A DNA stretch of 64,000 bases from Paenibacillus aurantius (GTDB taxonomy: Bacteria; Bacillota; Bacilli; Paenibacillales; NBRC-103111), in assembly GCF_032268605.1 (NCBI RefSeq), contig NZ_CP130318.1, positions 6,239,771-6,303,770 on the forward strand. The letters run 5' to 3'. The notes below the pieces were generated by a model, which had not been told where the DNA came from, ran no database searches, and worked only from the letters and a program-made list of their open reading frames with translations. Every line of letters begins with the position of its first letter. Position 1 is the stretch's first letter. Below, piece by piece: positions 7,272 to 16,590 of this stretch. The position numbers and the translations under genes were made by a program.

Positions 7272-7778
7272 ATGTCCAACTCGGAATGTAAGGAACTGGT
7301 CATCACCCGGGAATTCCAGGCACCGCGCGAGCTTGTCTTTCAGGCCTGGTCGCAGGTCGACCATCTGAAGCAGTGGTGGGGGCCGAAAGGCTTCGAAATA
7401 AAGGTATCGCAATTGGATTTCCGTCCGGGAGGGGTGTTCCACTACAGCATGCAGTCTCCGGATGGGAATCAAATGTGGGGGAAATTCGTCTATCAGGAAA
7501 TCGAAGCCTTCGATAAGATCGTCTGGGTCAACAGCTTCTCCGATGAGGCGGGCCATATTGTCCGGGCTCCCTTTAGCGATCTGATCCCGCTGGAAATCCG
7601 CAACGAGGTCACCTTCCGCGAAGATAACGGCGGGACCATCCTGACGTTGCGCAGCCGGCCGATTAACGCCACGGCGGAAGAGGAAAGCTTCTTCGAGGGA
7701 ATGTTCGAATCGATGCAGCAGGGCTTCGGAGGAACCTTCGATCAGCTGGAGCAATTTTTGGCCGAGCTTAAAAAGTAA
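7272..7778 (+). CDS. SRPBCC/AHSA1-family protein
   Basis: A 168-residue protein of the activator-of-Hsp90-ATPase-homologue (SRPBCC) fold. Typical features are an N-terminal ITREFQAPRELVFQAWSQ, the WWGPKGFE turn, a central DFRPGGVFHYSM strand and a C-terminal helix ending GGTFDQLEQFLAELKK. Members form a hydrophobic cavity for small ligands, and many are paired with an ArsR regulator; none is adjacent here. The start ATG at 7272 follows GGGAGG. It is monocistronic with its own promoter and terminator. The ligand is unknown. Confidence 0.85.
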   Translation: MSNSECKELVITREFQAPRELVFQAWSQVDHLKQWWGPKGFEIKVSQLDFRPGGVFHYSMQSPDGNQMWGKFVYQEIEAFDKIVWVNSFSDEAGHIVRAPFSDLIPLEIRNEVTFREDNGGTILTLRSRPINATAEEESFFEGMFESMQQGFGGTFDQLEQFLAELKK

Positions 7779-7781
7779 GGG

Positions 7782-7806
7782 AAGGCGTCCGCATGGACGC
7801 CTTTTT
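7782..7806 (+). terminator. Terminator after the SRPBCC gene
   Basis: AAGGCGTCC pairs with GGACGCCTT across a GCAT loop and is followed by TTT. Confidence 0.85.
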
Positions 7807-7831
7807 CGTTCGCGTGAAGCTTCGAGGAGAT

Positions 7832-7869
7832 AAAAAAGAGGACTCCTGCTCGAAACAGGAATCCTCTTC
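7832..7869 (-). terminator. Terminator of the large lamin-tail phosphoesterase gene
   Basis: On the minus strand AAGAGGATTCCTG pairs with CAGGAGTCCTCTT (one mismatch) and is followed by a T-run. It ends about 60 bases after the stop codon at 7926. Confidence 0.8.
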
Positions 7870-7925
7870 TCCCGGCTGCTAACCGATGCTCGTTGAGAGC
7901 GAAAGCATTACCGGCTTGGCGTCAT

Positions 7926-10900
7926 TCAAGTCCTGCCCAGCGATCCCTCCGGCTTTCCTCGATTGGTTCCTCCGTTGTTCCCGCTCCTATGGCCTCCGGA
8001 CGGGTTGGAATAAGCCGGGATGTCAATCCTAAGAGCCGGGCTCACGTTGCCCGCCGTGTCCTTCACGACGAGGTACATAGCCTTCGCACCTGGCGTAAGG
8101 TTGGCGAGCGAAACCGCGACGGCCCTGTGAGCCTCGTAGGCGGTACCTCTGCCGTTCGTGTCGATCACCGGCTCGCCGGCTCCATCATTTACGAACTCGT
8201 AGTAGTAGGTTCCAGCTTCATCGGCGGCGAACCTTACCGTTGCGGTGCTGTCACCGTTACGGCTAACGGTTCTGACGGTCAGAGCCGGAGCGGAGGCATC
8301 CGAGGCATCCGCTTTTTTGGTGGTGAAGGAAGAAAGCCGGCTGTACCCTCTTCCCGCGGAGTTTGCCGCGATGGCCATCCAGGTGTGTTCTCCAGGCGCA
8401 AGGTTATCCACGGTAACCGATGCCGTCGAATGCTCGGCCGCTGCCCTCCCGAGGGCCGTGTTGTGGTACAGCACGGCTTCTACCGCGGTGACGGTCAGCG
8501 TTTTGGGCGCCGTATTGAAGTCCAGGCTGAGCTCGTAAATGTCCTGGTCGCCCTCTTTTGTGCCGATTTCATAAGATGACGCTTTGGGCTTATCGAAATA
8601 ATTATAATCGTTCAGCTTAGGCGAATAGGAATTCATGTAGAGCTTGCCGTTCGCCAGATCAAAATACAGCGTCTTGTAATAGGCATTTCCGCCCTGCTCC
8701 CCTCCCTGGTAATCCTGGAGGATCTGGTAGACCTTGCGTTCTTTCACTCCGTCCCCGTCATCATCAAAGCCTTCTACGTTGAAGGCGGCCCCGGTATAAT
8801 GGCCGCTTAGCACCAGCTTGACGTTAGGGTTCTTGGCGACCACTTCGTTCTGGTAGTAGAGACCGGCTTCGTCCAGGTCGGCATTCGCTTTTACGTAATT
8901 ATGAAAAGCCAGAACGGCCATACGGTCCGGATATTCCGCCAGAACCTTGTTAACCCAGGCCACCGCCTCCCGGTCAAAATTGTAGCTCATGTAAACAAAG
9001 ATCAGGTCCTGGCCGCCTGCGGTGACGAGATCGTAGTGGCCGAGGTTGTTCTGGAAGGAACCGCCGAAGACGCCGTTGTCCTTAAAACGGTCCTCCCCGA
9101 AGTATTTCTGGTAATTTACATATTTGCCGTTATGGTTGGCAATGTCATGGTTCCCGGCCACTACGCCGTATGGTAATTGGGCATCCTCCAGGATTTTCAT
9201 GTACTGGTCGGCGCGCTCCCATTGATAGGTTTCGTCGATGTCATCGATAAGATCGCCCGTGTGCACGACATAGCGGATGTCCATGCGGTCCTTATTGGCC
9301 GCAATATGGTCGTTGAGCAATCGGAAGTTCTCCGGGTAGCTTTGGGCGTAATACTGCGTGTCGGTCTCCCAGGCGATTGAAAAATCATACTGGGCCGGTT
9401 CCCCGCTGCCATCCCAAACATAATCATTGGCCACCGTGCTGGCATGACCGGCTTTGGTGGAAGGCAGCATCTCGATGCCTCTTCCTTGGACCAGCACATA
9501 AACCTTTCCGTCGGCGAGATAGTCGCCGGTCTCGAATACCGCAGAGATTTTGCCGTCCGCATAGTCGGCTTGAAGCGGAATCCACCGGTCGCCGGCGCTG
9601 CTGCGCGCATAGAGACGGACGTCTTTGCCATAATCCGTTGCCGCCTCAAGCGAGACCCGAAGGGAGGTATCCGCGGCGTTCACATCAAAGGCATACATCT
9701 GGTAAGGCAGGCTGCCGTTGCCGCTGGTTACCGCACCAAGGGAACCGGCTTGCGCGTTGGCCGTGCCGTCGCCGGAGCCTTGGTACACGGTAATGCCTTC
9801 GCCCACGGTCAACGCCTGCGCCTCATGGAACGAGACCTCGGCGTCTTTCCCTTTGCTCAGAACGGCCGACAGGGTGGCCGAATCCGTCCCCACGTCCGAC
9901 GAGGAGACATGGGAGATAACCGGGTAATTGCGGCTGGACGAGAAGGTCCATGTCATGGTTCCCGTATTCCCCCAAGTGTCCTGCACCGAAGCGGTAAGCG
10001 TATGGGGACCCTGGTTGAGCTCCGAGCCGTTGAAGCTGGTTCCGCTCAGGAGCTTTCCATCCAGCTTAAGCATAAGCGTGTCCTCCGCCACATTCGACGC
10101 ATCCGTATAGCGTGGCTGAAACGTATACTCGCCGTCGATCTGCTCCGGAATCTCGGCGCTGATCACCGGGCCGGTATTGTCCACGTTCACGGAGATGGTT
10201 TGGCTGCCGGTTCCGGTGGAAATGGTGACGTGGTGGCTGCCGTCTTCCACCTGCCGGGTATCCCAGACAGTGCCGTTGGCGTTCAGGGAGGCATACGGAA
10301 CGGTAAAATGCAGCTCGACCTCCCGTTTGCTGCTGCCCAACGTCACGGTATTCGATGCCTTAACGGCGCCGTCCGGTTGAATAACCGTGCCGTCCGCCAG
10401 CACCAGGGAGAAATTCGTCACCGAGAAGCTGTCGCTGTCCGTACCGGGTGTGGTGTCCAGGGCGTCGATCTCGGTACCAGCCACGATACGGACGCTCACC
10501 TCGGCGTCGCCGTTCGCTTTATACGCAAACAGGCGGTTGTCGATCATCACGGCACGGGAAGGCAGCACATCATACCAGCGCGAGAAGACCTGCACCAGGT
10601 TTCCGTTGGCCGTAATGGCGTTCTTGGCCCCGTCCAGTCCCTCGATGTCCAGGGTAAAATAAGCTCCCTGCTCCAGCCGGCGGGTAGTGTCCACCAAAGC
10701 ACCGTCCAGGCGGATGTCTACCGCCGCGTTGTCGCTGGATCTCCCGATAACGTAGACGCGGCCGGAAACCGTTTGGCCATCCGCCAAGTTCGAGCGCAGA
10801 CCGGAGAAATCATCGCCGTGCAGGACGGTGACCCGATGGACGGGCGTAACCGCCGTGCGGAACATGTTTTTGGCTTCCAGGTAATATTCAATGTAGCCGC

Positions 10901-12719
10901 TGTTCAGAAAACGGTCGGCGCCAATTTCCACATAAAATTTACCGGGCACCCGCTTATTAAACGAGTTCCCCTCTTGAGCCGTCCACTCCCCGGATTGATT
11001 CGTCCGGTAATAGACGACAAAGCTCTTAACGCCCGTTGGGTCCACATAAGAGTAGGGGATGCTGAGATCCGTTCCTTCCCGGATGGTGTCATACTGGCCC
11101 GTTTCAAAAAGAGGCGTCAGCACGGGCGTAATCCCCGGATCGGCCAAAATCGTCTTCTGCTCCTCGCTCACCTGGCCTGCGGAAGGCGGTGCTTTCTTGG
11201 CGATGGCCAAGGCCCTGCTCTGCCCCTCCGCCGCCTGAAGCTGAACGCTTGCGCCCTCCACGGTGCCGGCATCGCCCGACGCGTAGGAGTAGTAGGAAAC
11301 CGGTTCGCTGCTGCCTTTCGGCACAATGGCTACCTTGGCCGTTGTATTTTTGAGAGCCACCTGGTTGTTGACGGAAAAGACCGGCACGTTGTCCGGAACC
11401 CCGAAGCTTCTACGGAAGTCCGCCTCGTCCGGCATGGTCCCCCCTTTCCCTTCCAGGTCGACGCGCCGTACCCAAAACACGGCAGGCGTTTTGGCCGGGA
11501 TTTTCAACTCCGCTTCGTTATAGGCAAAGGTAACGTCCTTAGCGGGCGAAACCGACAAATCGGTATACACGAGGTTGTAAGCAGCCCCAAAATTCACCGC
11601 TGAGTCCGAAGCATTGTAGATTTCGATATAATCCATGCTGTCAACGCCGGCGCTGCTGATTCCGGTGTATTGGTCATGGCGCGGAAGATCGTTCGGCATG
11701 ATCTCGGTCAGATAGAGCCCCTGGCTGGCAGAGGCGGTGTAAGCCGGGATATCGATCTTCAGCGGATCGCTGACCAGGTTCGACGAATTCTTCCCGACCA
11801 GATAGAGATCCTGGGCCTCCTCGGACAGCGTCGTCAAAGCGAGCGTTACCTCCCCATTCGCGCCGACCGCATGGCCAACTCCGTTGACGGTATCGATGGC
11901 CGGAGCAGGGGCGCCATCAGCGACAACCTCATAGTAGTAGGCATCGGCGGCGTACGTAGTGAACGTTACGGATGCCGTGCTGTTACCCGTGCGGCTGACG
12001 GTTCCCGGCGTGACGGCCGGCTTGGGCTTGACCGTCTGGGGCTTGACCGTCTTTTGTTCCTCGCTCACCTTGCCCGCGGAAGCGGGAGCCTGCGTACCCA
12101 GGGGCAGACAGGCCGATTGTCCTTCCACTGCTTGAAGATGGACGCTCGTCCCCTCCGCCGAGCCCACATCGTCCGTCGTATAGGTATAGGTGGAGACGAT
12201 GGCATGGCTGCTCTTGGACACAATGGTTACCTTGGCCGTTGAATTCTTCAGGGCCGTCTGGTTGTTGACCGAAAAGACCGGCACGCCGTCCGGGATCCCC
12301 AGGCTTGCACGGAAAGCCGCCTCGTCCGGCATGGTCTTCCCTTTCCCCTCCAAATCGACACGCCGGATCCAGAACACGGCAGGCGTTTTGGCCGGGATTT
12401 TCAACTCGGCTTCGTTATAAGTAAGTATCTTGTCACCCGAATCGGTATAGACCAGGTTGTAGTCCGCTCCGAAATCCATCTCTGAGTCCGAAGCATTATA
12501 GACTTCGATATAATCCATGCTGTCGATGGTGGCACCGCTTAGCCCTGTGTAAGAGGCATTTCGTGCTATGTCGTTAGGGTAGATTTCGGTAAGCCATATC
12601 TTCGGGGCTATCGTACCGCTATCCGTTCCTGCAGCCAGTGCCGCCATAGGCTGCAGCAGCGAAAAAACAGTTGCCAGTGCCAAAAAACAGGAAAGATACT
12701 TATGAAAGCGTTTGCCCAT
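7926..12719 (-). CDS. Secreted multidomain protein: two lamin-tail domains plus metallophosphoesterase
   Basis: A 1597-residue exported protein. A signal peptide occupies residues 1-30 (hydrophobic core, then ALAAG). Two lamin-tail domains follow (about 45-200 and 335-480), both with the pattern NDIxR/NDLPR, DSMDYIE, YNASDS and YNLVYTD. The middle holds beta-sandwich modules, and a calcineurin-like phosphoesterase domain lies at about 1120-1330. Metal-binding motifs are DTQYY, HTGDLIDD, GNHD and SGHYTG. Fibronectin-like TVSRxGxSTA repeats occur near 240 and 1490. The C-terminus is Gly/Asn-rich and has no anchor motif. A 5'-nucleotidase or phosphodiesterase acting outside the cell is a reasonable inference. 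It is monocistronic and GC-rich, and the two halves of the N-terminal region are duplicated at DNA level. Confidence 0.85.
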   Translation of the reverse strand: MGKRFHKYLSCFLALATVFSLLQPMAALAAGTDSGTIAPKIWLTEIYPNDIARNASYTGLSGATIDSMDYIEVYNASDSEMDFGADYNLVYTDSGDKILTYNEAELKIPAKTPAVFWIRRVDLEGKGKTMPDEAAFRASLGIPDGVPVFSVNNQTALKNSTAKVTIVSKSSHAIVSTYTYTTDDVGSAEGTSVHLQAVEGQSACLPLGTQAPASAGKVSEEQKTVKPQTVKPKPAVTPGTVSRTGNSTASVTFTTYAADAYYYEVVADGAPAPAIDTVNGVGHAVGANGEVTLALTTLSEEAQDLYLVGKNSSNLVSDPLKIDIPAYTASASQGLYLTEIMPNDLPRHDQYTGISSAGVDSMDYIEIYNASDSAVNFGAAYNLVYTDLSVSPAKDVTFAYNEAELKIPAKTPAVFWVRRVDLEGKGGTMPDEADFRRSFGVPDNVPVFSVNNQVALKNTTAKVAIVPKGSSEPVSYYSYASGDAGTVEGASVQLQAAEGQSRALAIAKKAPPSAGQVSEEQKTILADPGITPVLTPLFETGQYDTIREGTDLSIPYSYVDPTGVKSFVVYYRTNQSGEWTAQEGNSFNKRVPGKFYVEIGADRFLNSGYIEYYLEAKNMFRTAVTPVHRVTVLHGDDFSGLRSNLADGQTVSGRVYVIGRSSDNAAVDIRLDGALVDTTRRLEQGAYFTLDIEGLDGAKNAITANGNLVQVFSRWYDVLPSRAVMIDNRLFAYKANGDAEVSVRIVAGTEIDALDTTPGTDSDSFSVTNFSLVLADGTVIQPDGAVKASNTVTLGSSKREVELHFTVPYASLNANGTVWDTRQVEDGSHHVTISTGTGSQTISVNVDNTGPVISAEIPEQIDGEYTFQPRYTDASNVAEDTLMLKLDGKLLSGTSFNGSELNQGPHTLTASVQDTWGNTGTMTWTFSSSRNYPVISHVSSSDVGTDSATLSAVLSKGKDAEVSFHEAQALTVGEGITVYQGSGDGTANAQAGSLGAVTSGNGSLPYQMYAFDVNAADTSLRVSLEAATDYGKDVRLYARSSAGDRWIPLQADYADGKISAVFETGDYLADGKVYVLVQGRGIEMLPSTKAGHASTVANDYVWDGSGEPAQYDFSIAWETDTQYYAQSYPENFRLLNDHIAANKDRMDIRYVVHTGDLIDDIDETYQWERADQYMKILEDAQLPYGVVAGNHDIANHNGKYVNYQKYFGEDRFKDNGVFGGSFQNNLGHYDLVTAGGQDLIFVYMSYNFDREAVAWVNKVLAEYPDRMAVLAFHNYVKANADLDEAGLYYQNEVVAKNPNVKLVLSGHYTGAAFNVEGFDDDGDGVKERKVYQILQDYQGGEQGGNAYYKTLYFDLANGKLYMNSYSPKLNDYNYFDKPKASSYEIGTKEGDQDIYELSLDFNTAPKTLTVTAVEAVLYHNTALGRAAAEHSTASVTVDNLAPGEHTWMAIAANSAGRGYSRLSSFTTKKADASDASAPALTVRTVSRNGDSTATVRFAADEAGTYYYEFVNDGAGEPVIDTNGRGTAYEAHRAVAVSLANLTPGAKAMYLVVKDTAGNVSPALRIDIPAYSNPSGGHRSGNNGGTNRGKPEGSLGRT

Positions 12720-13088
12720 TTGTCTCTAGCTCCTTCTTCCAGCTTGATTTGTGCAGGCCTTGCAATTAAAGCTTCCTTATTAGCAGCTGTCTGTTTCTTG
12801 TATGGTTTCTGCGGTCCTGCCGCTGCTATCTGACTTTATGCCCTAAGGGTACGATCCGGCTTTGGTTTCCAAGCCGCAACTGCTGTGCAGCTGGTGTAGC
12901 AGGGTCTTTCTTTGTAATAAAATGCATGCTGTATAAACATCCCCTCCGTCATAATCAAGTTTATTCTGGTATTCTATATAAGCTCGAGGTTTCCTGTCGT
13001 TTGAAAGAGAATCTATAAATTCGTTGAAATAGAGTGCATGCATGATCATGCAGAGTTGTTATCTAAATACGCCGTCATTTATCGCACA
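12720..13088. other. Intergenic region upstream of the lamin-tail gene
   Basis: About 370 bases with no gene I can support. It probably holds the promoter and a long untranslated leader of the minus-strand gene starting at 12719. A 68-codon minus-strand frame (12843-13049) has no ribosome site and no recognisable sequence. Confidence 0.4.
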
Positions 13089-13116
13089 GAAAAAGGCCGC
13101 CTCTTATGAGGCAGCC
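13089..13116 (-). terminator. Terminator after the DinB gene
   Basis: On the minus strand GGCTGCCTC pairs with GAGGCGGCC (one G-T pair) across ATAA and is followed by TTTTT. The 78 bases between it and the dinB-family stop are unusually structured; see findings. Confidence 0.85.
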
Positions 13117-13194
13117 CTATGGGTAACCTGGGGTATGGCGTTGCGAACGCACAGCTCGGCTTTTCACCTTCCCTATCATCCCGACGTTCCGGTC

Positions 13195-13797
13195 TTACGC
13201 TTTCACTTGCATTTCCCTCCAAGCGTCCTCCAGACGCTTCTTCTGCAGGAAATGGTGACGATAGTGCATCTCGATCAGTTGAAACCATTCGAGGGCGTTC
13301 AATCCGCCAAATCTCGGGTGGGCAACGGTAGGGGGGACAAGCTCAACTGCCGGCTCCTTACCCGGTTCCCATAGCTCTCGGGAGCCCGGATCGAAGGCCG
13401 CCGCTACCGCGGGTTCCATCTCCACCATCCGACGAACCACGTTCCGAAGCCCATCCACAAGCTGGTCCTTGCTTTCCGGTTGTGGCGGTGTGTACTGAGG
13501 GGAGGGGGGAACCTGTACGCGAACCGGCGGAAAGCTTCCCGCGCTGTACACTTCTTCGCCCGGCTGCGTCTTCCCTATTGTAGAGACCGCGGGGCTTCCG
13601 TCCGGCTCGAGGCACAGGGCCACATTCCGCAGATGCAGGAACTGGGCGGAGCCGATCAAATGCCCAAACATCTGACCGAGCGACCATTCGTCTTCTGCGG
13701 GCTTCCACAGCAGCTGCTCCAGGCTGTAGTCTTTCAAATCTCGAATATATTGGTCGACCGTTTCCTCAAACTGAAGCAGCATTTCCTTAGTATTCAT
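13195..13797 (-). CDS. DinB family protein
   Basis: A 200-residue protein of the DinB/YfiT four-helix-bundle superfamily, putative metal-dependent enzymes often linked to thiol chemistry or stress. Two of the usual metal-ligand histidine positions are visible, in FGHLIGSAQF near residue 48 and in MHYRHHFLQKKRL near the C-terminus. The ATG at 13797 is preferred over an upstream in-frame TTG, because AAGGAG abuts that TTG but is 12 bases from the ATG. It lies downstream of, and in the same direction as, the WYL regulator, 53 bases away, and could be co-transcribed with it. Substrate unknown. Confidence 0.82.
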   Translation of the reverse strand: MNTKEMLLQFEETVDQYIRDLKDYSLEQLLWKPAEDEWSLGQMFGHLIGSAQFLHLRNVALCLEPDGSPAVSTIGKTQPGEEVYSAGSFPPVRVQVPPSPQYTPPQPESKDQLVDGLRNVVRRMVEMEPAVAAAFDPGSRELWEPGKEPAVELVPPTVAHPRFGGLNALEWFQLIEMHYRHHFLQKKRLEDAWREMQVKA

Positions 13798-13863
13798 GGC
13801 TGAACCCAACTCCTTATGATTAAGTTGGTTCCAGTATGCAGCAACGCTACTGACATCTGTCTG

Positions 13864-14811
13864 TCAGTAGCGCTTTTGCATTTTTAGAATTTCATCCCGC
13901 ATTCGGTCCCGCAGCGATTCCGGCTCCAGCACCTGAACCGCTGCCCCCCATCCAAGCGTCCATTGAAGCAATTCCTCTATCCGCCGGACGCGAAACGTCG
14001 CCAGCCAGCCTTCCATACCCCATTCCAAGGACTCCATATAAAAGCTGTTCACTTCCTGAACCAAATCCACAATGGAGGAGTCGACCCACATCCGCACGAC
14101 CACTTCTCGATCGTCCGAAGGCCGGTGGTCCTGAAGGCGAAAACCGGGAAGGACCTCGAACGATTCTTTCAATACGAGAAGCTCCTTCATACGGGAGAGC
14201 CGAAAGTGCCGAATGTCGCCCCTTAGTTGGCAGAAGGCGACAAGCACCCACGCCCCCTGAGAAAAAACCAGACCGTAAGGATCCGCCGTACGTTCGCCGT
14301 GCCGCATTCCGTCTGGTGCAGATAGGCTTTTGGAATAGTGGAAACGAACCTTGCTCTTCTTCAGAATAGCCTGGCGTAACTGCTTGAACGTTTCTTTCTC
14401 CTGCCCGCGCGTTCCCGCCTCCCTTTCTTTCAGCAAGCGGATGGCCGACCGCACCCGAGCCGTCTCCTCGCGCACGTTCTCCGGCAAAATGGCCTCAATC
14501 TTCTCCTGGGAGCTTCGCGCCCTCGCGCCATACTCCTCATCCAGCCTCCGTTCCACGAAGTCAGCCCCGATGAGCAGCGTCACTGCTTCCTCCGCCGTAA
14601 AGCTGATTGGGGGGAGGAAGTACCCCTCCATAAGGGAGTAGCCTACGCCGGTTGCCCCCGCCACCGGAACCCCAGCCTCGCTAAGCGCTTGCATGTCACG
14701 GTAAATGGTGCGGACACTCGTCTCGAATCGAGCAGCCAAATCCTCGGCGCGCAGCACGCCCTTACGCTGCAGCTCCATAACGATAGCCAGCATCCGATCG
14801 GTTTTGTTCAC
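13864..14811 (-). CDS. HTH and WYL domain transcriptional regulator (YafY type)
   Basis: A 315-residue regulator. An N-terminal DeoR-like helix-turn-helix (LAARFETSVRTIYRDMQAL) is followed by a WYL-type sensor region with KVRFHYSKS and RTADPYGLVFSQGAWVLVAF, and a C-terminal WCX-like extension. WYL proteins sense small ligands or nucleic acid and often control stress or defence genes. The GTG at 14811 is chosen because AAAGGAAG lies five bases before it; the longer frame would add 25 residues unlike the family. It is divergent from the catalase gene and precedes the DinB gene, which is a possible target. Confidence 0.85.
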   Translation of the reverse strand: MNKTDRMLAIVMELQRKGVLRAEDLAARFETSVRTIYRDMQALSEAGVPVAGATGVGYSLMEGYFLPPISFTAEEAVTLLIGADFVERRLDEEYGARARSSQEKIEAILPENVREETARVRSAIRLLKEREAGTRGQEKETFKQLRQAILKKSKVRFHYSKSLSAPDGMRHGERTADPYGLVFSQGAWVLVAFCQLRGDIRHFRLSRMKELLVLKESFEVLPGFRLQDHRPSDDREVVVRMWVDSSIVDLVQEVNSFYMESLEWGMEGWLATFRVRRIEELLQWTLGWGAAVQVLEPESLRDRMRDEILKMQKRY

Positions 14812-14976
14812 TGCTCTCTTCCTTTCCTCGACGTGCGTTAACTGTAAATTTATTTTCCCTTTAATACTCTTAGATGTCCAATACAAACTCCAATCTTTAC
14901 CCGCTTCAAGAATAAGCCCATCCCTTCTGGTAAAACCTAACAGCTGGTAAATATCTTGAAAAGGGTGCTGGTAACC

Positions 14977-16542
14977 ATGGAGAAGAACGATACCAATAGG
15001 ATTTTAACGAATCGGCAAGGCCATCCGATTTCGGATAATCAAAACATTCGAACGATAGGAAACCGCGGGCCGTCCACACTGGAGAACTACCACTTCATCG
15101 AGAAAATATCCCATTTCGACCGCGAACGCATTCCGGAAAGGGTGGTCCATGCCCGCGGTGCCGGGGCGCATGGATATTTTGAGGCTTACGGAAAGGTAGG
15201 CCAGGAATCGATCTCGAAATACACCCGTGCCAAGCTTTTTCAGGAGGCGGGGAAACGCACCCCTGTTTTCGTTCGCTTCTCTACGGTCGTGGGAGGCACC
15301 CACTCCTCCGAAACGGACCGGGATCCGCGCGGCTTTGCCGTTAAATTTTATACGGAGGACGGCAACTGGGACCTGGTGGGGAACAACCTGAAAATCTTCT
15401 TCATACGGGATCCGCTCAAATTTCCGGATATGGTCCATGCCTTTAAGGTGGACCCGGTCACCAACCTTCCGAATCCGGAAAGAATGTTCGACTTCGTCTC
15501 CAACAGTCCCGAAGCTACGCATATGATTACCTTTGTCTTCTCCCCCTGGGGGATTCCCGCCAATTACCGGCAGATGCAGGGGTCGGGGGTCAATACTTAC
15601 AAATGGGTCAACCAGGAAGGCGAGGCTGTCTTGGTCAAGTATCATTGGGAGCCTCTGAAGCAGGGCATTAAGAACCTCACCCAGAAAGAGGCAAGCGCCA
15701 TCCAAGCCAAAACGATAAGCCATGCGACCCAGGACTTATACGAAGCCATTGAGCGGGGCGATTACCCCGAGTGGGAGCTTTGTGTGCAGATCATGAGCGA
15801 CGACGAGCATCCGGAATTGGATTTTGACCCTCTGGACCCGACCAAGCTCTGGGACCACGAGCGGTTTCCTTTCCTTCCGGTAGGCAAAATGGTGCTGGAC
15901 CAAAACCCGGAAAACTACTTTGCCGAGGTCGAGCAGGCTGCCTTTGGGACGGGGGTATTGGTCGACGGCCTGGATTTCTCCGATGACAAGCTGCTGCAGG
16001 GAAGAACCTTCTCCTATTCGGATACCCAGCGATACCGGGTAGGAACGAATTACTTGCAGCTTCCGATCAATGCTCCGAAAACGCGGGTGGCTACGAATCA
16101 AAGGGACGGCCAAATGGCCTATATGGTCGACCGGGCCCCCGATCAGAATCCGCATGTCACCTACGAGCCTTCCTCTCTAGGCGGCCTTACAGAAGCCAAG
16201 CCGGCGGGCAAAGAACACCAACCCGCCTATTCCGCCAAGCTCGTACGGGAAAAAATCAGCCGGCCCAACGACTTTAAACAGGCCGGAGAAACCTATCTCC
16301 AGTTTGAAGATTGGGAGCGGGAGGAGCTGATCTCGAACCTGGTCGACGCGCTGAAAATATGCCAACCGGTCATCCAGGAGAAAATGATCGGGTATTTTAC
16401 CGAGGCCCATTCTGAGTACGGGCGAAGAGTAGCGGAAGGTCTGAAGCAGGCTCAGGTGGATTCCACCCACCTGGGTTCCGATGCGGCAAGGGATGGTGCT
16501 GAAAAAGCCGAACATTCCGGCAAAAGCACGGATGGCTACTGA
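14977..16542 (+). CDS. katA: Catalase (monofunctional, heme)
   Basis: A heme catalase of 521 residues that converts hydrogen peroxide to water and oxygen in the cytoplasm. Active-site features are the catalytic His in [15 protein letters not shown], the distal Asn in [19 protein letters not shown], and the proximal heme-ligand Tyr in [15 protein letters not shown]. The size fits small-subunit catalases with a modest C-terminal tail; there is no flavodoxin-like domain of the large-subunit type. The start at ATG 14977 follows GGGTG; an in-frame TTG at 14956 is less likely. No PerR box is seen in the 165 bases upstream. The symbol follows firmicute usage; paralogues elsewhere cannot be excluded. 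Confidence 0.93.
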   Translation: MEKNDTNRILTNRQGHPISDNQNIRTIGNRGPSTLENYHFIEKISHFDRERIPERVVHARGAGAHGYFEAYGKVGQESISKYTRAKLFQEAGKRTPVFVRFSTVVGGTHSSETDRDPRGFAVKFYTEDGNWDLVGNNLKIFFIRDPLKFPDMVHAFKVDPVTNLPNPERMFDFVSNSPEATHMITFVFSPWGIPANYRQMQGSGVNTYKWVNQEGEAVLVKYHWEPLKQGIKNLTQKEASAIQAKTISHATQDLYEAIERGDYPEWELCVQIMSDDEHPELDFDPLDPTKLWDHERFPFLPVGKMVLDQNPENYFAEVEQAAFGTGVLVDGLDFSDDKLLQGRTFSYSDTQRYRVGTNYLQLPINAPKTRVATNQRDGQMAYMVDRAPDQNPHVTYEPSSLGGLTEAKPAGKEHQPAYSAKLVREKISRPNDFKQAGETYLQFEDWEREELISNLVDALKICQPVIQEKMIGYFTEAHSEYGRRVAEGLKQAQVDSTHLGSDAARDGAEKAEHSGKSTDGY

Positions 16543-16545
16543 ATG

Positions 16546-16590
16546 AAAAAAGAGGCCTTAAGAGCAGATTCCGCTCTTAAGGCCTTGTTT
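16546..16590. terminator. Bidirectional terminator between katA and the MFS gene
   Basis: AGGCCTTAAGAGC and GCTCTTAAGGCCT form a 13-bp stem flanked by an A-run on the left and a T-rich stretch on the right. It can stop transcripts from both sides. Confidence 0.85.

Noticed and set aside
9444..11603. A 719-codon plus-strand open frame opposite the lamin-tail gene
   Set aside because: Arg/His/Gly-rich, no family features and no ribosome site. Strong third-position G/C in the real gene removes stop codons on the other strand.
12843..13049. A 68-codon minus-strand frame upstream of the lamin-tail gene
   Set aside because: No ribosome site and no recognisable sequence; it lies in a probable leader.
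14812..14976. A PerR box before katA
   Set aside because: No TTATAAT-N-ATTATAA-like sequence is present in the gap.
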